Part shown: piece after piece, positions 1 to 13,870 of the stretch
Layout: every line of letters starts with the position of its first letter
How positions within the stretch are numbered: the first letter of the stretch is position 1
Assembly (NCBI GenBank): GCA_016946835.1
Contig: JACVTC010000137.1
Span: 455,001 to 494,940 of the forward strand
Source: Neocallimastix lanati (nom. inval.)
Lineage: Eukaryota; Neocallimastigomycota; Neocallimastigomycetes; Neocallimastigales; Neocallimastigaceae
DNA length: 39,940 bases
Direction of reading: 5' to 3'
Translations under genes and position numbers: made by a program
Notes under the pieces: generated by a model
Database searches by the model: none
Told to the model about the DNA's origin: nothing
The model's input: only the letters and a program-made list of their open reading frames with translations

Positions 1-2
1 AA

Positions 3-37
<35 letters not shown>

Positions 38-47
38 GTTGTCTTAC

Positions 48-1018
48 TTTTTGCCGTTTTAATAATTTCTGCATTTTTTCATTTTGTAAGTATTTTCGTC
101 GTGAGGTATTAAAATCCAACACTATCTGATCTGGCAATTTTTCTTCATCTTGTGTAGAGTCTTTTTCTTTTATTTTATGGATATTTAATGATATTTTATA
201 TTTTATATTAAAATTTAATATTTAAATTATTTAATAAATATTCAAAAAATATAATATAATAAATATAATAAATATAATAAATATAATAAATATAATAAAT
301 ATAATAAATATAATAAATATAATAAATATAATAAATATAATAAATATAATAAATATAATAAATATAATAAATATAATAAATATAATAAATTTAATATATA
401 TATTAAATATAATAAATATATGTTTTATTATAATATTAAATCAAAATAATACTTTAATAAATATTTAAATATTTATTAGGAATAAAAAAAATTTTTTTTT
501 TATTCTTTTTCAGCATCATTTAGATTTTTTTGTTTTATATATTTTTCTTTTTAAGGTTAAAAAATAAATTACGATAGCTATAATATTAACCTTTAAATGG
601 CAGAGACATGCGTACAGAATAAGTTTCTTTTTCCTCTTCATCCTCCTCTTCATCTTCTTCTTCCTTTTCATAAAATAATTTTTCGTTTTCTTCATTCATA
701 GCTTGAACAAGCTACCATAATAATAATAATAATAATAATAATAAAATAAAAGTTAAAAAAATAAATAATCAATGTGAATGGAATACAAAAGATATATGAA
801 AAAGAATTTTAGTAAATATATATAAAATATAAAAACAGATATTATTATTATGATGATTTTTAATTTTTCTTTTATGGTTTAATATCTTTTTCATTTTTTT
901 TTCTTTTCTTAAAAAAAAATTCATACTTTATTCATTTCTTCAGCATCAATTTCCTTTGATACATTAACAATGATATGATATGATATGATATGATATTATT
1001 TGAAAATATACATATATC

Positions 1019-1069
<51 letters not shown>

Positions 1070-1502
1070 TAAAGAAAAGTTATTATTTATATTAATTTTG
1101 TAAGAATATTATATATTGTTATTATTTATATATTATATATATATTTATATAATATTTATATAATTAATTTGGGTTTTTATTATATATATATATATATTTT
1201 ACCTCAAAATCATCGTCATAGCCATCCTCTGTATATTCTGTAATATTTTCAGTTTTTTCAATATTAATATCTAATTTTTATTTTTTTTTAATTATTATTT
1301 TATTTTTATTTTTATTTTTTATTTATATTTATATTTGTATTTTTATATTTTTTATATTTTTATATTTTTATTTATATTTTTTTTTTATTATTTAATATTC
1401 TTTAAAAAATAATAATTATAATAGTATTCGAACTATATATTGAAACTAATATTATTAAAAAATCCATAAAAATAAAATGAAAAAAACTAAAAATAAATAA
1501 AA

Positions 1503-1537
<35 letters not shown>

Positions 1538-1870
1538 AAAAATAAAAATATATATATATATATATATAGAAAGATATAATTACCTGAATTTGTTTTTACA
1601 TAACCATCTTTGTCATAATGTTCCTCTTCAATTTCATTTTTCTTTAAAAATTATTTATAGTGTTATTATAAATCATTGACGTAATAATTAATATTTAATA
1701 TAAAAAATAGAATAAAAAATAAAAAAAAATAAATTTCAAAATTATTTTTAAAACTATTTTAATGATAAAAATTAAAATGAATTGTTTCATTTTTTTTTTT
1801 TTATTAATATATAATATACCTTGGAATTATAACTATTCAAACCTATCATTATTTTTCGTGAATGATTCAT
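48..1870 (-). CDS. Multi-exon gene, 5' part: possible dynein-2 intermediate chain (WDR60-like)
   Basis: Six exons can be chained on the minus strand with GT..AG junctions and consistent phases: 1870-1820 (ATG at 1870), 1641-1584, 1270-1203, 953-927 (a 27-nt micro-exon), 711-591 and 166-48, ending at a GTAAGA donor; the gene continues off the left edge. The chained product has about 148 residues and is highly charged. It holds a DGYDDDFE motif, then EIDAEEMNKLVQAMNEENEK, a long Glu/Asp run, and a basic segment with DFNTSRRKYLQ and KLLKRQK. A 'YDDDFE' motif followed by an 'AMNEENE' helix and a DF..S.R segment recalls the N-terminal region of WDR60/DYNC2I1, the retrograde IFT dynein-2 intermediate chain. 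That would suit a fungus with flagellated zoospores, but the family assignment is from memory of motif order and is tentative. The splice model is better supported than the name. The donor at 590 (GTTAAT) is the weakest junction; reading through it gives a stop at once. Confidence 0.55.
248..392. repeat. 9-bp tandem repeat (AATAAATAT)n
   Basis: About 16 nearly perfect copies of a 9-base AT-only unit, just upstream (in + coordinates) of the last visible exon of the minus-strand gene, inside its intron 590-167. Confidence 0.9.
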
Positions 1871-1907
1871 TTTTGTTTTTATTATATCTTATTTTAATTT
1901 ATTAGTA

Positions 1908-1964
1908 TTATTTTATTATATTTTATTATATTTTATTATATTTTATTATATTTTATTATATTTT
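1908..1964. repeat. 10-bp tandem repeat (ATTTTATTAT)n
   Basis: About five copies of a TTTTATTATA-type unit directly upstream of the minus-strand first exon. Confidence 0.75.
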
Positions 1965-3390
1965 TATGATATTATTTTATATTTTATTTTTTTTTAAATA
2001 CTATTTTATATTCTTATTTTTCACTACGATAGTTGGATTGACACCAATCTTAATATATCTAGTTTTAATGATTAAATAATGAAACAAAATATATATATAA
2101 AAAAAAATTTTATTTTCAAAAACTTTAATTAAATTTATAATATGTATTGAATTAAAAATTAAAAATTAAAAAAAATATATATAAATATAAATAAATTTTT
2201 AATTTAATTAAATTAAATTTTAATGATAAAATATAAATATATAATTTTTTTCTTTATTATTATTATTTTTTTTTATGTTTACATTTTTTTTTATTTTTTA
2301 AAAACAAAATAAATACAAAATAGAAAGAAGAAAAAAAAAGTTTTAATCTAAAAAGAAAAAAAAGTATTCTTAAATATTTCATAATTTCACATTAAAATAA
2401 TAATAAAATCAAAATTTTAATATACAATAATATTAATAGTAAATTATAATTATTTTTTTATTATATTTATATATAAATATAAATCATAAATTATTTTATA
2501 TTTTATTTTATTAGAAGAAATTTAATAAAAAAAATTTTTTTTTAATACTCCGCCAATATTTTTATTATAAATTGGTTAAAAAAAAATAAAAAAGAAGCTG
2601 TCAAAAATTTATTTATATATATATATATAATAATAATAATATGATAGTAATGGTAATAGTATATTAAAAAATATTTTTTTTTTATTTAATAATTTTAATA
2701 TTGATTAAAAAATATATTTTAAATATATAATATCAGTCATAATAAATAAATTTATTTTATTAAAAAAAAAAAAAGAATCCACAAACTATATTATATATTT
2801 TTGTACTTTTATCATTAATAATAAACAAGCATTAATCATATAATTTATTGAGTTGTATTTTTTTTTAGAAACAAAAAAACAAAACATAAAAGGAAAGTTT
2901 TTATAATGAATATTAATATTAGTAAAATATTTCTATTGGAGAAAAAATTTTAAAGTTTAAAGTTTTTACTTTTTTGAAAATACATAAAAATATGGGATTT
3001 TACATAAATCAATTCCAAAAAAAATAAAAATATATATAGATAAATATAAATTATTAAAATTACGATAAAATAAAACCAAAAAAAAAAAAAGTACTTATTT
3101 TTCTATATAATTACATAAATATTTATTATTATTTTATAAATAATATTATCTATATTATATAAAATATATAATATTAATAATATTATTAATATAGTTTTTC
3201 TATAATATGATATATAGTTATAATAATAAAAAATTGAACAAAAAATAAAATATACCATTTATCAATCATAAAGTATATCTTTTATAGTATTATAAGATAA
3301 TAGCATTTTATTCATTATAAATATTTTTTAATAATCATTTTTAAGATATTATTAAATTTGAGGAAAAATAAATAAATTCATTGATTCACA

Positions 3391-3490
3391 CATAATGAGT
3401 AACCATCACTCATTAGGGCTAAACAGTTATTACTGTAGGTGTGGATATTTGGCATACCCTAAGGCGTCGCCCCTCACAACGTGAGCTTAA
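3391..3490 (+). ncRNA. GC-rich structured island (candidate ncRNA or repeat family, copy 1)
   Basis: A roughly 100-base GC-richer block in otherwise AT-only DNA. Foldable elements are: hairpin ATGAGT(3395-3400)/ACTCAT(3408-3413); stem TTAGGG(3413-3418)/CCCTAA(3457-3462) enclosing hairpin ACAGT(3423-3427)/ACTGT(3432-3436); and hairpin CTCAC(3473-3477)/GTGAG(3481-3485) with loop AAC. It aligns to the minus strand of 13745-13842 over about 95 bases, with a compensatory change in the first hairpin. The strand given is the one on which it was read; transcription is not shown. It has no open frame and no tRNA boxes. It could be a SINE-like repeat, a transposon end or an ncRNA gene. Confidence 0.4.
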
Positions 3491-3599
3491 ATATTTTTAA
3501 TAATAAATAAATATTGAGACTCACCTGAATTGATGTATTATATAAAGACTTTTCTGAAATACTATCTTGCCGATTAAGAACTAGATATTAAAAAAAAAA

Positions 3600-3632
<33 letters not shown>

Positions 3633-4365
3633 TTTTTTTTAATATAGCAATTAAATTTATATTTGTATTAGGTAAAAAAAAATAATAAAAAACAATTCAA
3701 TGGAAATTAAAATATATATAGTTAAACTTTATTTAACGTAGTTTCACTTTTAACCTAATTTTTATTTATTTTATGATTATAATTAATACAATAATGAAAC
3801 AATAACAACAAAAATTTTTTAATTCATGTTAGAAAACTAGTATTTTTTTTTCTTTTTTTTTTTTTTTTGAGTTTTCAATTTAATTAGCATTTAAATTATT
3901 ACTTTTATTAGAAAATTTATTACAATTTTAAATATTAAGTAGAATAATATAAATTTATAGGATATATAATAATATTATATAATTTACATAGTTTATGATA
4001 CAAATAATTTAGTTTTAAAAATTTTTTTTTTTCTTTATGTATTATGCCTCACTTATATAATTAAAACATGTATTTAATAATTGAAATATGTATGATCCAA
4101 TTAGTATATGTATAAATATCATTAAATGATATATTGTTAAAAACTAAATATTTTACTTCAAATAAAATTAGTTAAATGAACAAATTGCAATTTTTAACAA
4201 TTTTTTTTTATTTATTTGTATTATAATATAAATAATAAAACTTTATTTATATTATTATTTACTATTATTATTACTTATATTATTACTTATAATATGACTA
4301 TTAATATTTATTTTATTCTTTATTTTTTTTTTTTTTTATAATATTACTATTATTATTTATTTTAT

Positions 4366-4411
<46 letters not shown>

Positions 4412-5218
4412 ATTACTATTATTATTTATTTTATTCTTTTTTTTTTTTTTTAATTTAAATATAAATTTTGTTTCGTTGTTCTTTTTATTTATTCTATTCA
4501 AATTGATATAATTGTGTATTATTATTATTAATATTGTTATTATTGGTGATAAAATTTTTAATTATTTTATAATTCACATTATTAAAAAAAAATTATTGTC
4601 ACATAAATAAACGATCATGTTTATATATATATATTTATAATAAAATATCATTTTATTATTAAATTTTTATTATTTTAATTTAATAACTAATATGATTTTT
4701 TTTTCTTTTTATAATGATCACATTTTAACATTTTTAAAATTAATAGTTTTGTGATGACTTAAAAATTTATAAAAAATATATTAGGATTATAAGCATGACA
4801 TATAATTAATGACATATATACATAGATAAATGAATATAGCATAATTAATAATTACCTGAAAATTAAATATAAAAATATACTTTGAGTATTATTTTGAAAA
4901 TATTTATTAAAACTTTATAAATTATTAAGTAATTAAAATAAATGAATATTAATCTTTTTTTTTTTTTTAATAATATTTATTATTATTTTAATAATAATTA
5001 ATATTATTTAAAATATCAAAAATTTATTAATTAATGCGCCAATTATATTTATTTTCTTTTAATATTTATTATTCCGTAATTGATACAGTATAAACGGAGA
5101 CTTTTAAAAATTATATTTATTATAATTTATACTATAGATGTACGGTCATTTTTGTATTTCTGGATAATATTATATTATTATATTAAATATTAAAATCTTT
5201 AATATAATTTTAAAATGA

Positions 5219-5345
<127 letters not shown>

Positions 5346-5457
5346 AACAAATAAATAAAAAACCATAGAATAATGGATCTAAAAAAATATAAAAAAGGAA
5401 ATTATAATTTTACTATTAAAGTATATATAATTTTATATTAAAAATTAAAATAATGAA

Positions 5458-5458
<1 letters not shown>

Positions 5459-5488
<30 letters not shown>

Positions 5489-5493
5489 ATAAC

Positions 5494-5548
<55 letters not shown>
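5459..5548. repeat. (AAT)n trinucleotide array
   Basis: About 29 copies of AAT/ATA with two AAC interruptions. Confidence 0.9.
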
Positions 5549-6925
5549 TATTGTTAATAAATAACCATAATATTATAAATTAAAAAAAACAAAGAATTTT
5601 TTTTTTGGTTAATTTATTTTTCATATTATTCTTATAATCAATAATAGTTATATATGAATTTAGGTTTCTTATATATATATATTTTTGTTTAAAACTTTTA
5701 TTTTTTTTTACAAAAAGGAATATTTATATATTTTTTTTTTTTCAAAAAAGGTATATTCATATTTTTTTAAACATATTCAAATTTTTCTTTGAGATAAAGA
5801 GTGAATTCAAATATTTTTTAATTATAATTATTCATATAATAAACATATTTTTTTTATCTTAATATTAGTATAAAGTATATAGTATGTAAAATTTTTTATA
5901 AATATATTTTTTTTTCAAAAGAAATTATTAATTGTAAATTAATATAAATAAATAATTTATTATTAGATATTTTCTAATTACAACTACATTATATCTTCTA
6001 TAAATAAAAATAAAATGAGGTTTATTTAAAAATTATTGATGAATTTAATAATTAAATTCTATTAACTTAATAAATTTTAAGTATTTTTATCTATAATTTT
6101 AGTTATCCATATTTTTATTTAATATGGTTAAGTATTTGTTTTTTAATGGTGAAATAATAATATATTTTTGATACTATATATAAAAAAAAAGAAAAACAAC
6201 CGCTAACCAATTACTAACCAATTTTATTTTATGTTTTTATTTCATTCTATCTTTTCTATTTCTTTTTTTTTCATTCTTTCTCAAAATTTACTATTTATTA
6301 AAATTTAAAATTTAAAATTTAATAAAATTAACTATTTTTAGAAATTATTAATATATTAAAAAAACACTTTAAATTAAATAAAATTTAATCCAATGATAGT
6401 ATTAGCCAATCATATTTTGATTATACTTTATTTTTTGATATTTTTTAAATTTTGGAAATTTAATTTAATAACTCCACTAAATAAGTAAAAATAGAGTTTT
6501 TGCAATTTTTTGATTAAAAATTTTTCATAATATTAGTAATATTTATTTTTTGTATTACATTAGAATATATAGTATTTTATATAATAATATATACTAGAAT
6601 ACTAGAATAATAAAATTTTAATGTAATTTTAAAAGAAATAATATATAAATATAATATATAACTATATAAATCTATTATATAAAATAAATTAAATAATTAA
6701 TTAAATAAAAGATGAAAAAATAATAAAAAATTAAATATTTAATAATTGCCAAATGATATATATTATATATTATTTATTATATTATATATATCGTTTTGAT
6801 TAAATAAATTAATTAGAATAATGTATGACAATTGAATATCGAATATATATTAGAATAATATTGTATTAATATATTAAATATTTATGTTTTTTCTATTTAT
6901 TATTAAATATAGAAAGATAATAGAA

Positions 6926-7066
<141 letters not shown>

Positions 7067-7641
7067 TGAAAAGAAAAAAAAGAAAAGATCTTTTATATAA
7101 TACTTAAGATTTATTTATATAGTAATATTATTAATATTATTTATTTATTATTGTTTATATACTTTTAAAAAGTAATAAATAAATAAAATTTTTATAATTG
7201 ACATTATCCTATATTAAATTTATTGAATATAATATATGATATATTAATTATTTAATAATAAATAATGAATAATAAATAATGAATAATAAATAAATAAATA
7301 ATAAATAAATAAATAAATAAATAATAAATAAATATAGATTATAAAGATTATTAAAAATAAAATTATGTATATATATTTCATTTTCTTCTTTTTAGGCATT
7401 TTTTTATTTTTTAATAAAGGAACATATTTATAATCAGTAATATAAGATTTAATTCATATTAATGTAATATATTATTTATTATTTAAATGTATTAGTGTAA
7501 AAGTATAGAGAATTTTTTTTATTCTATACTTTTGTATAATTTATTGAATTATTATTTGTAATAAGTGTATATATTTTGTAGAAATAAAAATAAAAAAAAC
7601 GAAACTTGTAATTAAACAAATATCCACAATTCTAATTAAGG

Positions 7642-7674
<33 letters not shown>

Positions 7675-8129
7675 ACTATATACTATTATTTTAATCATTG
7701 AATTTATTTTAATACTATTTTGTAGAAATAAAAAAACGAAATAAAACGAAACAAAATAAAACTTGTAATTAAAATAATATCCACAATTCCAATAAAGGAA
7801 TAAAAAAAAAAAAAAAGAAAACAAGGCTTTATACTAATATTTTAATCATAGAATTTATTTTATTTTAGTAATATTTTTCAAGAAATAAAAAATATTAATT
7901 TAAAAATATTAATTTAAGTATTAACAAAATATTGTATCAACTGTATAATGATTAAAAATAATTAAGAGCATACTATTATATATAAATTTATTAAAAATAA
8001 AAACTTTTTTTTTCTTTTTATCAAACGTATATCCCAAAAGAAAAAAAAAATATTTATTAAAATAAATCAATATAAATAATATTATTAAGTAAAAATTTAA
8101 AAAAAAAAAAAAAGAAAAAGAAATAAAAA

Positions 8130-8510
8130 ATGAAATTACCAAATTTGTCTTATATTTTATTATCTTCAATACCAGTAGTATTTTCGTATGAAAATTCTTC
8201 TACTGGTCAAATACAGATACCATCAGATGTTCCCGAGGATTGTTTAACTTTATACAAAATATATGAATATTTTAACTTAGGAAGACCAGGATATATTGTT
8301 GGTAATGAAATGTTAAATTGTTGTTATTATGAAGTAAGAAGACTTCATTCAGAGAATATATATGCTACAACAGAATGGGAATGTGAAAATGATTCTCAAA
8401 ATCCTAATAATCATATTACATCAATGTAAATTATAATATATTATTTTTCTTATTATTATGATCTATAAATGAATATGAATTTAAATATAAATTACTTATT
8501 TTAAAATATA

Positions 8511-8561
<51 letters not shown>

Positions 8562-9343
8562 CTTCAAATTTTACATATAATTATAATTATATATACTTTT
8601 ATAAAATTTAAATGAATCTTTTATCGTAGTATATTAAATAATAAAAATTTATCAGGAGAAATACCTTGGGATATTATAAAAAATTTTAGTAATTTACAAA
8701 TTTTATACTTAAATGATAATCAATTAACAGGAGATATTAGAAATCTTTCGTCTTTGAGTAATTTGCAAAATATTCAGAGAATGTAAGAAAAAAAAGAAAT
8801 AATAAATTTTATATTTTATATTAAATAATATTATAATGTTTGTAAATCTTATAATATTATTTAATATAAAATATAAAATTAATAAAGTATAATGTTTGTA
8901 AATCTTTATTATATTATAATAATTATAAATACTAATATTAATAATAATTTTTCAATTACTTCTTTTTTTGTGTAATAGAAATTTATCATCAAATAAATTA
9001 ACAGGAACTTTACCAAATGAACTTCCACCAAATTTATCATTAATGTATGTTTTTTTTTTTTTTTTTTTATTGCTATTATATTAATTTATTTTCTTTTTTT
9101 AACTTTTATTTTCATATTTATTTAATTTATTTTAAACGCCATTATTATTTACATAGAAATACACAGAATAATGATATCGAAGGACCAATACCTGAATCAT
9201 GGACTACAAGACAAAATTTTATATGTTCAGTACCTCAGAGTATCTGTAAACCAAAATCAATATCAACCTACAATTCTATGTGTAATTCTTCACCAAGTTC
9301 AGTACAACTTTCGGAATGTACAGGTAAAAAACAAATAAACATA

Positions 9344-9378
<35 letters not shown>

Positions 9379-10733
9379 TAATAGATTTATTTAATAATAG
9401 TAAACAAATAATAAATTAAAAACTTTTTTTTTTTTTTAATTTATATTTATTAAAATTATATTTTATTATAATAGAAGAACAAATGTCACTGTACAATAAT
9501 GTTAATTCACCAAATAATCCTAATACATTTGATGCTAATTCTAATGATAATCAAATTCAAAATGTGATAAATACAAATAATGGTGATAATTCTAAAGTTC
9601 CTAATGGTAAAGAAGGAGATTCAAGTTCCCCCAAAAAGAAAACTTCTCATGCTGTTATTTATACCTTTTTTTCTATTATTGGTATTCTTGCTGTCATAGT
9701 TATTGTTGTTGCCTGTTTTGCTAAATATAAAAATGATAGACATGAAAGAGAAATGGAAATATCTTTAAGAAATCATCGTGAAGCTTTACAAAGAATTCAA
9801 AATATAGAAGATTCTTTCTTAAGAGATACTGCTGTTAAAAGTGTCGATGAAAATGAAAATTTCACCTTATCAAAATATTCAGAATCAGTTAATTCGGGAT
9901 CTCATCATGTGGGAAGTGATGTTGGCAGTAGAGGTAATGGTGGTAATGGAAGTGTTCATAGAGGTGAAAGTGAAATTAATCATCGAGCTAAAGAACATGC
10001 CATTTTAATGAATAACATCGATGGAAGTAATGAAGAAATAGATGAAAATGATGTAAACCTAAAAACAATTGAATTGGAACATAGTTATACTGAACCCTCC
10101 GTATCATATTCTCGTTCTACGAATAAATATAATACAACCTCTTCTTCCTTATATGATACAAGTTACTCTAGTACATACAGCTATTCTGCTGTTTCTAGTG
10201 TTTCCAGTCTTAACATTGATAAAAGTAGTTTCATGGAAGATGATACTGAAAGTTCGGATTCCTTAAGCTATACAGGTTCTAACTTTATGAATAATGGTAG
10301 TGTAAATAGAAATGGTCATAACGATGAAATTAATAGTAATATGACAGTAGAAAGTTCAACTGGTTTGGATGGTAGAAATTATTTAACGAAACGTTCTGTG
10401 ATATCCAGTTCATCCTATAAAACTCTTATTAATCAATATGGAAGCAATAATAATTTCACTACCACTAATACACATATAAGTAGCAGTAACAGTATTACCA
10501 GTAGTCCAGCTACTCTAACAATTGCCACCCCTAAATTATTAGAGGAAGATAATTTAAAAATTGTATTAGAAGATATTGAAGAAGAAACCTCACCCAATGT
10601 AACAAAATTAAGTAGCTCCTTAGATTTAAGTGAAGATTTAGGAAAAGGTTTAAATAGAAGTTTCGTTATGAAGGATAGTTCCTTCTTTAATGATAATAAT
10701 AAACTTGAAGATGCAATACTATTGAATTGGTAA
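8130..10733 (+). CDS. LRR-ectodomain single-pass membrane protein, 5 exons
   Basis: Exons 8130-8425, 8630-8782, 8979-9044, 9157-9323 and 9475-10733 join into a 646-residue protein with consistent phases (2,2,2,1) and GT..AG borders. The N-terminus starts MKLPNLSYILLSSIPVVFS, a signal peptide, followed by a Cys-containing cap (DCLTLYKIYEYF, CCYYEVRRLH). About four leucine-rich repeats of the plant-like LxxNxLxGxIP type follow: NLSGEIPWDI, LYLNDNQLTGDI, NLSSNKLTGTLPNEL and QNNDIEGPIPESW. A Cys-rich C-cap (FICSVPQSICKP, CNSS, SECTG) comes next. A transmembrane helix at about residues 287-310 (VIYTFFSIIGILAVIVIVVACF) ends in KYKND, then a roughly 335-residue Ser/Asn-rich cytoplasmic tail with no kinase or other domain I recognise. 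It is probably a surface receptor or adhesion protein; the ligand is unknown. LRR-bearing exons break at equivalent Ile codons. A poly-A tract follows the stop. Confidence 0.85.
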
Positions 10734-11472
10734 AACAAATAAAAAAAAAAAAAAAAAAAAAAAAAGAATTTTTTAATATCTATTAAATCAATTTTATAAT
10801 CACAATTATCTATAACCTCAAAAAATTTCATTAAAAAAAAAAAAAAAATACCATTTTAAATTCATATTGATTAATATTTATAGACGATTAATTATTGTAT
10901 TTATAAAGTATAATTATATATATATATATATTAAAAAATATATATATATAATTCAATAAACTAATTTATAATATATATATTATATTTTATATTAATTTTA
11001 TAATATATACATATGTATTTTATTTATATATTTAGTAGTTTATGGAATTAAAATTTTTTCAATTATTCTTTTTCTTTTTTTTTTTTTCTCTTTCTCCTTT
11101 TTTTTTTTTTTTTTTTTTGCTATTTTCTTTTTTTTTCTTTTCTTTTCTTTAATTATTTTAATCCAATGTTTTAAATTTATACTATATTTATTGTATATAT
11201 ATTTATTTTTTTAAATATTTATTTATTGTATATCTATTTATTTTATAAAAATTTAACATTAAAATCATTATGTGAATAATCTATCTTTCTATTTATATAT
11301 CCATATATCCATATATATATATATAATATCATTATTTATATAAAAAATATATGAAAAAAATAAAAAAATAAAAAATAAAAAAAAAATAAAAATAAAAAAT
11401 GAAAAGTATTTATTCAATAATAGATAAAAAAACATTTGATAGTATTAATAAACATTCTAATAATTTGGAGAA

Positions 11473-11520
<48 letters not shown>

Positions 11521-11617
11521 TAATTTATATTTTTCTTTATTGTTAATTATAGTTAATAATTTATAATAATAATGAAAAAAAATAATAATAATAATAAAAA
11601 AATAATAATAATAATAA

Positions 11618-11655
<38 letters not shown>

Positions 11656-11815
11656 TATATATTTTAATATTTTAATTAATAATTTAAAATAAAAAAAATT
11701 AATAAAAATTTACATTTTTTTTTTTTTTTTTTTTTTTACCTTACATATAGTATATTAAAAATATATATTATTAACTATAAAACAAACAAACAAACAAATA
11801 AAAAAAAAAAATTTT

Positions 11816-11942
11816 TTTTAAGAACTTCAAGTCTAATTTTCCGGGTATAGTGAGCTTAGCTAATTACCTAACTAAAACTGTTCCAATTATTAATAACTTT
11901 TTTTGAGCTGCTTTTTTTTTTTTTATTGATATATAAGTATAT

Positions 11943-11983
<41 letters not shown>

Positions 11984-12192
11984 TTCAATTAATAGAGTCA
12001 ACATTGAAATGGTACGATTAAGAAGAATTCCAATTATTATTAGTCCTTAGAGTTTAGCTAACATAAAAAAATAATAATCGTTCTTCACATAATAAATCTA
12101 AAGAGATTGAATCTACGAGATAATAATTTTTGTGGTTAGAGGAAGAATTTAGTGAACACTATAGCTCTACTTTTTAAAGACGTAAACATCTT
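11816..12192. other. GC-richer non-coding island split by poly-T/poly-A
   Basis: Two blocks (about 11816-11925 and 11985-12192) stand out from the AT background and are separated by a T run and a 40-base A run. Both contain 'TTCCAATTATTA' (near 11880 and 12028) and a '[CT]TTAGCTAA' motif, which suggests an internal duplication or a decayed repeat element. A pair CGATTA(12015-12020)/TAATCG(12075-12080) is possible. No open frame and no Pol III boxes. I do not recognise it. Confidence 0.35.
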
Positions 12193-12256
12193 TTTTTTTT
12201 TTTATATTTAATTAAATTTTATATTTTTAAAGATATTAACATTTTTTTTTTATATT

Positions 12257-12287
<31 letters not shown>

Positions 12288-13519
12288 TTATTATTATTAT
12301 TATTTAATTTTTTTTTTTTTTTTTTTTTTTTTGAAAGATGTATATATATTTTTTTTTTTTTATATTTTTATTAAATATTTTTATTAAAAATTTATTTGGT
12401 AAACATAATTTTCAATTTACAGCATCATCTTAAAAAATTTTTTTTTATAAAAATATATTTTTAAATCATTAGTAAAATCTTATTAATATTATGTTAATAT
12501 TATCCATATATACAAAACATAAAATGAAATAAATTCTAATATTTATTTAAAAATATAAAATTAAACTGTATTAATATAAAAACAAATATTAAATATTTAG
12601 TTCATTTATAAAGATCTAATAAATTTTATAATAATAATTATAATAATTCTCATTTGATTATAAATTAATATTACATAAATTTAAGAGTCCTGATGATTTA
12701 TACTACATTCACTATATCATATTATTTTTTCGTTATATTTAATTATTCATGTAGTGTAAAAGTAGAATTGAAAATTACTTAATTGTAATAATTAAGCAAA
12801 GCTAATTATAATATAATATAAATTAAGTAGCTTATTTGATAAGTTCAAAATTAAAATATTAATGATTTAAATTTTTAAGTTTTTGAAAACTATAATTTTA
12901 ATAAAATTACAAATCATAATTATATAGAACAGAATATATTATAGAAGTGATAAGATAAGTGATAAACAAACAAAAGTTAATTTAAATTAAAGTTTATTAA
13001 CAAAAAGGGTAAACTCATATAAATTCTAAAGTAAAGTAATTAAAGATATAATTTACTAAATCGTTTAAAATTATTTATATAGATATTATTTCCTTAAAAA
13101 TTAAAGTAAAAAAAAAAAAAAATTTAAATCTAAAATTAATATAATATTAATATTTAAAATAAAATAAAATATAAAAAAAAAAAAAAAAAAAAAAAAAATT
13201 AAAAATAAAGTATTTTCATTCCTCGAGAGAACAAATCATTTTTTAAAAAATTTATATGGTAATAATTACCATATATTTTTTTTTAAAAATACATTTACCA
13301 AATATTGAATAATTTTTTTATTTTTTATTTTTTTTTTTTTTTTTATTTTTTTTTTTTTTAACAAAATATATTAAATTATATATAAATAAAATTCAGTGAA
13401 TTTATTTATTAATTGTTTATAAATTATTATTATATTATAATTTTTTCATTATTATTAAATCAATATTCAAAAAAAAAAAAAAATAAATAAATAATAAAAC
13501 TTTCAATATAGTTTTCCTT

Positions 13520-13870
13520 ATATAAATACGTGATATTCATAAGGCTTTCCCTCAAATGATTATTTTACCCAACCCTGATACTACGCTTTGAATTGAAGTA
13601 TAGACCTGGATGATTGTAAAATTTTCAATCGCCAATGATTACACCCACTAGGGAGGAGTTAATAATTCCTTTCTGATGCTCGTGGTCAATAGAGATATAT
13701 GTAGGAACGTTAGGAATGCATCTCCTGGTAGTGTGTAACGACGATTGAGAGCGGCGAAGCTGTTACAGTATGCCAATAACTCATCACCTTACAGTTAATT
13801 AATAACTGTATGGCCATATGGGAGATGGGTACCCATTATGTACAAGTCTATGTTGTATCTTATATAAATA
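13520..13870. ncRNA. Large structured island (candidate ncRNA or repeat family, copy 2)
   Basis: A roughly 350-base GC-richer block. A nested four-tier stem is visible: TCAATCG(13625-13631)/CGATTGA(13742-13748); TTACA and CACTA (13639-13650, CC bulge)/TAGTG and TGTAA (13729-13738); AGGAG(13654-13658)/CTCCT(13722-13726); ATTCCT(13665-13670)/AGGAAT(13712-13717). To its right lie hairpin ACAGTTA(13791-13797)/TAACTGT(13803-13809) and hairpin 13818-13836. The minus strand of 13745-13842 aligns to the island at 3391. No protein frame, tRNA B box or snRNA signature is seen. Orientation is unknown. Confidence 0.45.

Noticed and set aside
3413-3462. Telomeric motif TTAGGG/CCCTAA
   Set aside because: Single units that pair with each other in a stem; no tandem array, so not a telomere or telomerase template.
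4313-4501. Minus-strand open frames of poly-Lys/Asn (also 7636-7824, 15910-16155, 17070-17261)
   Set aside because: They translate homopolymers and (TAA)n arrays; no start context, composition or domain supports a protein.
11400-11490. Short coding exon MKSIYSIIDKKTFDSINK...
   Set aside because: Runs into a 40-base T tract with no plausible donor or partner exon.
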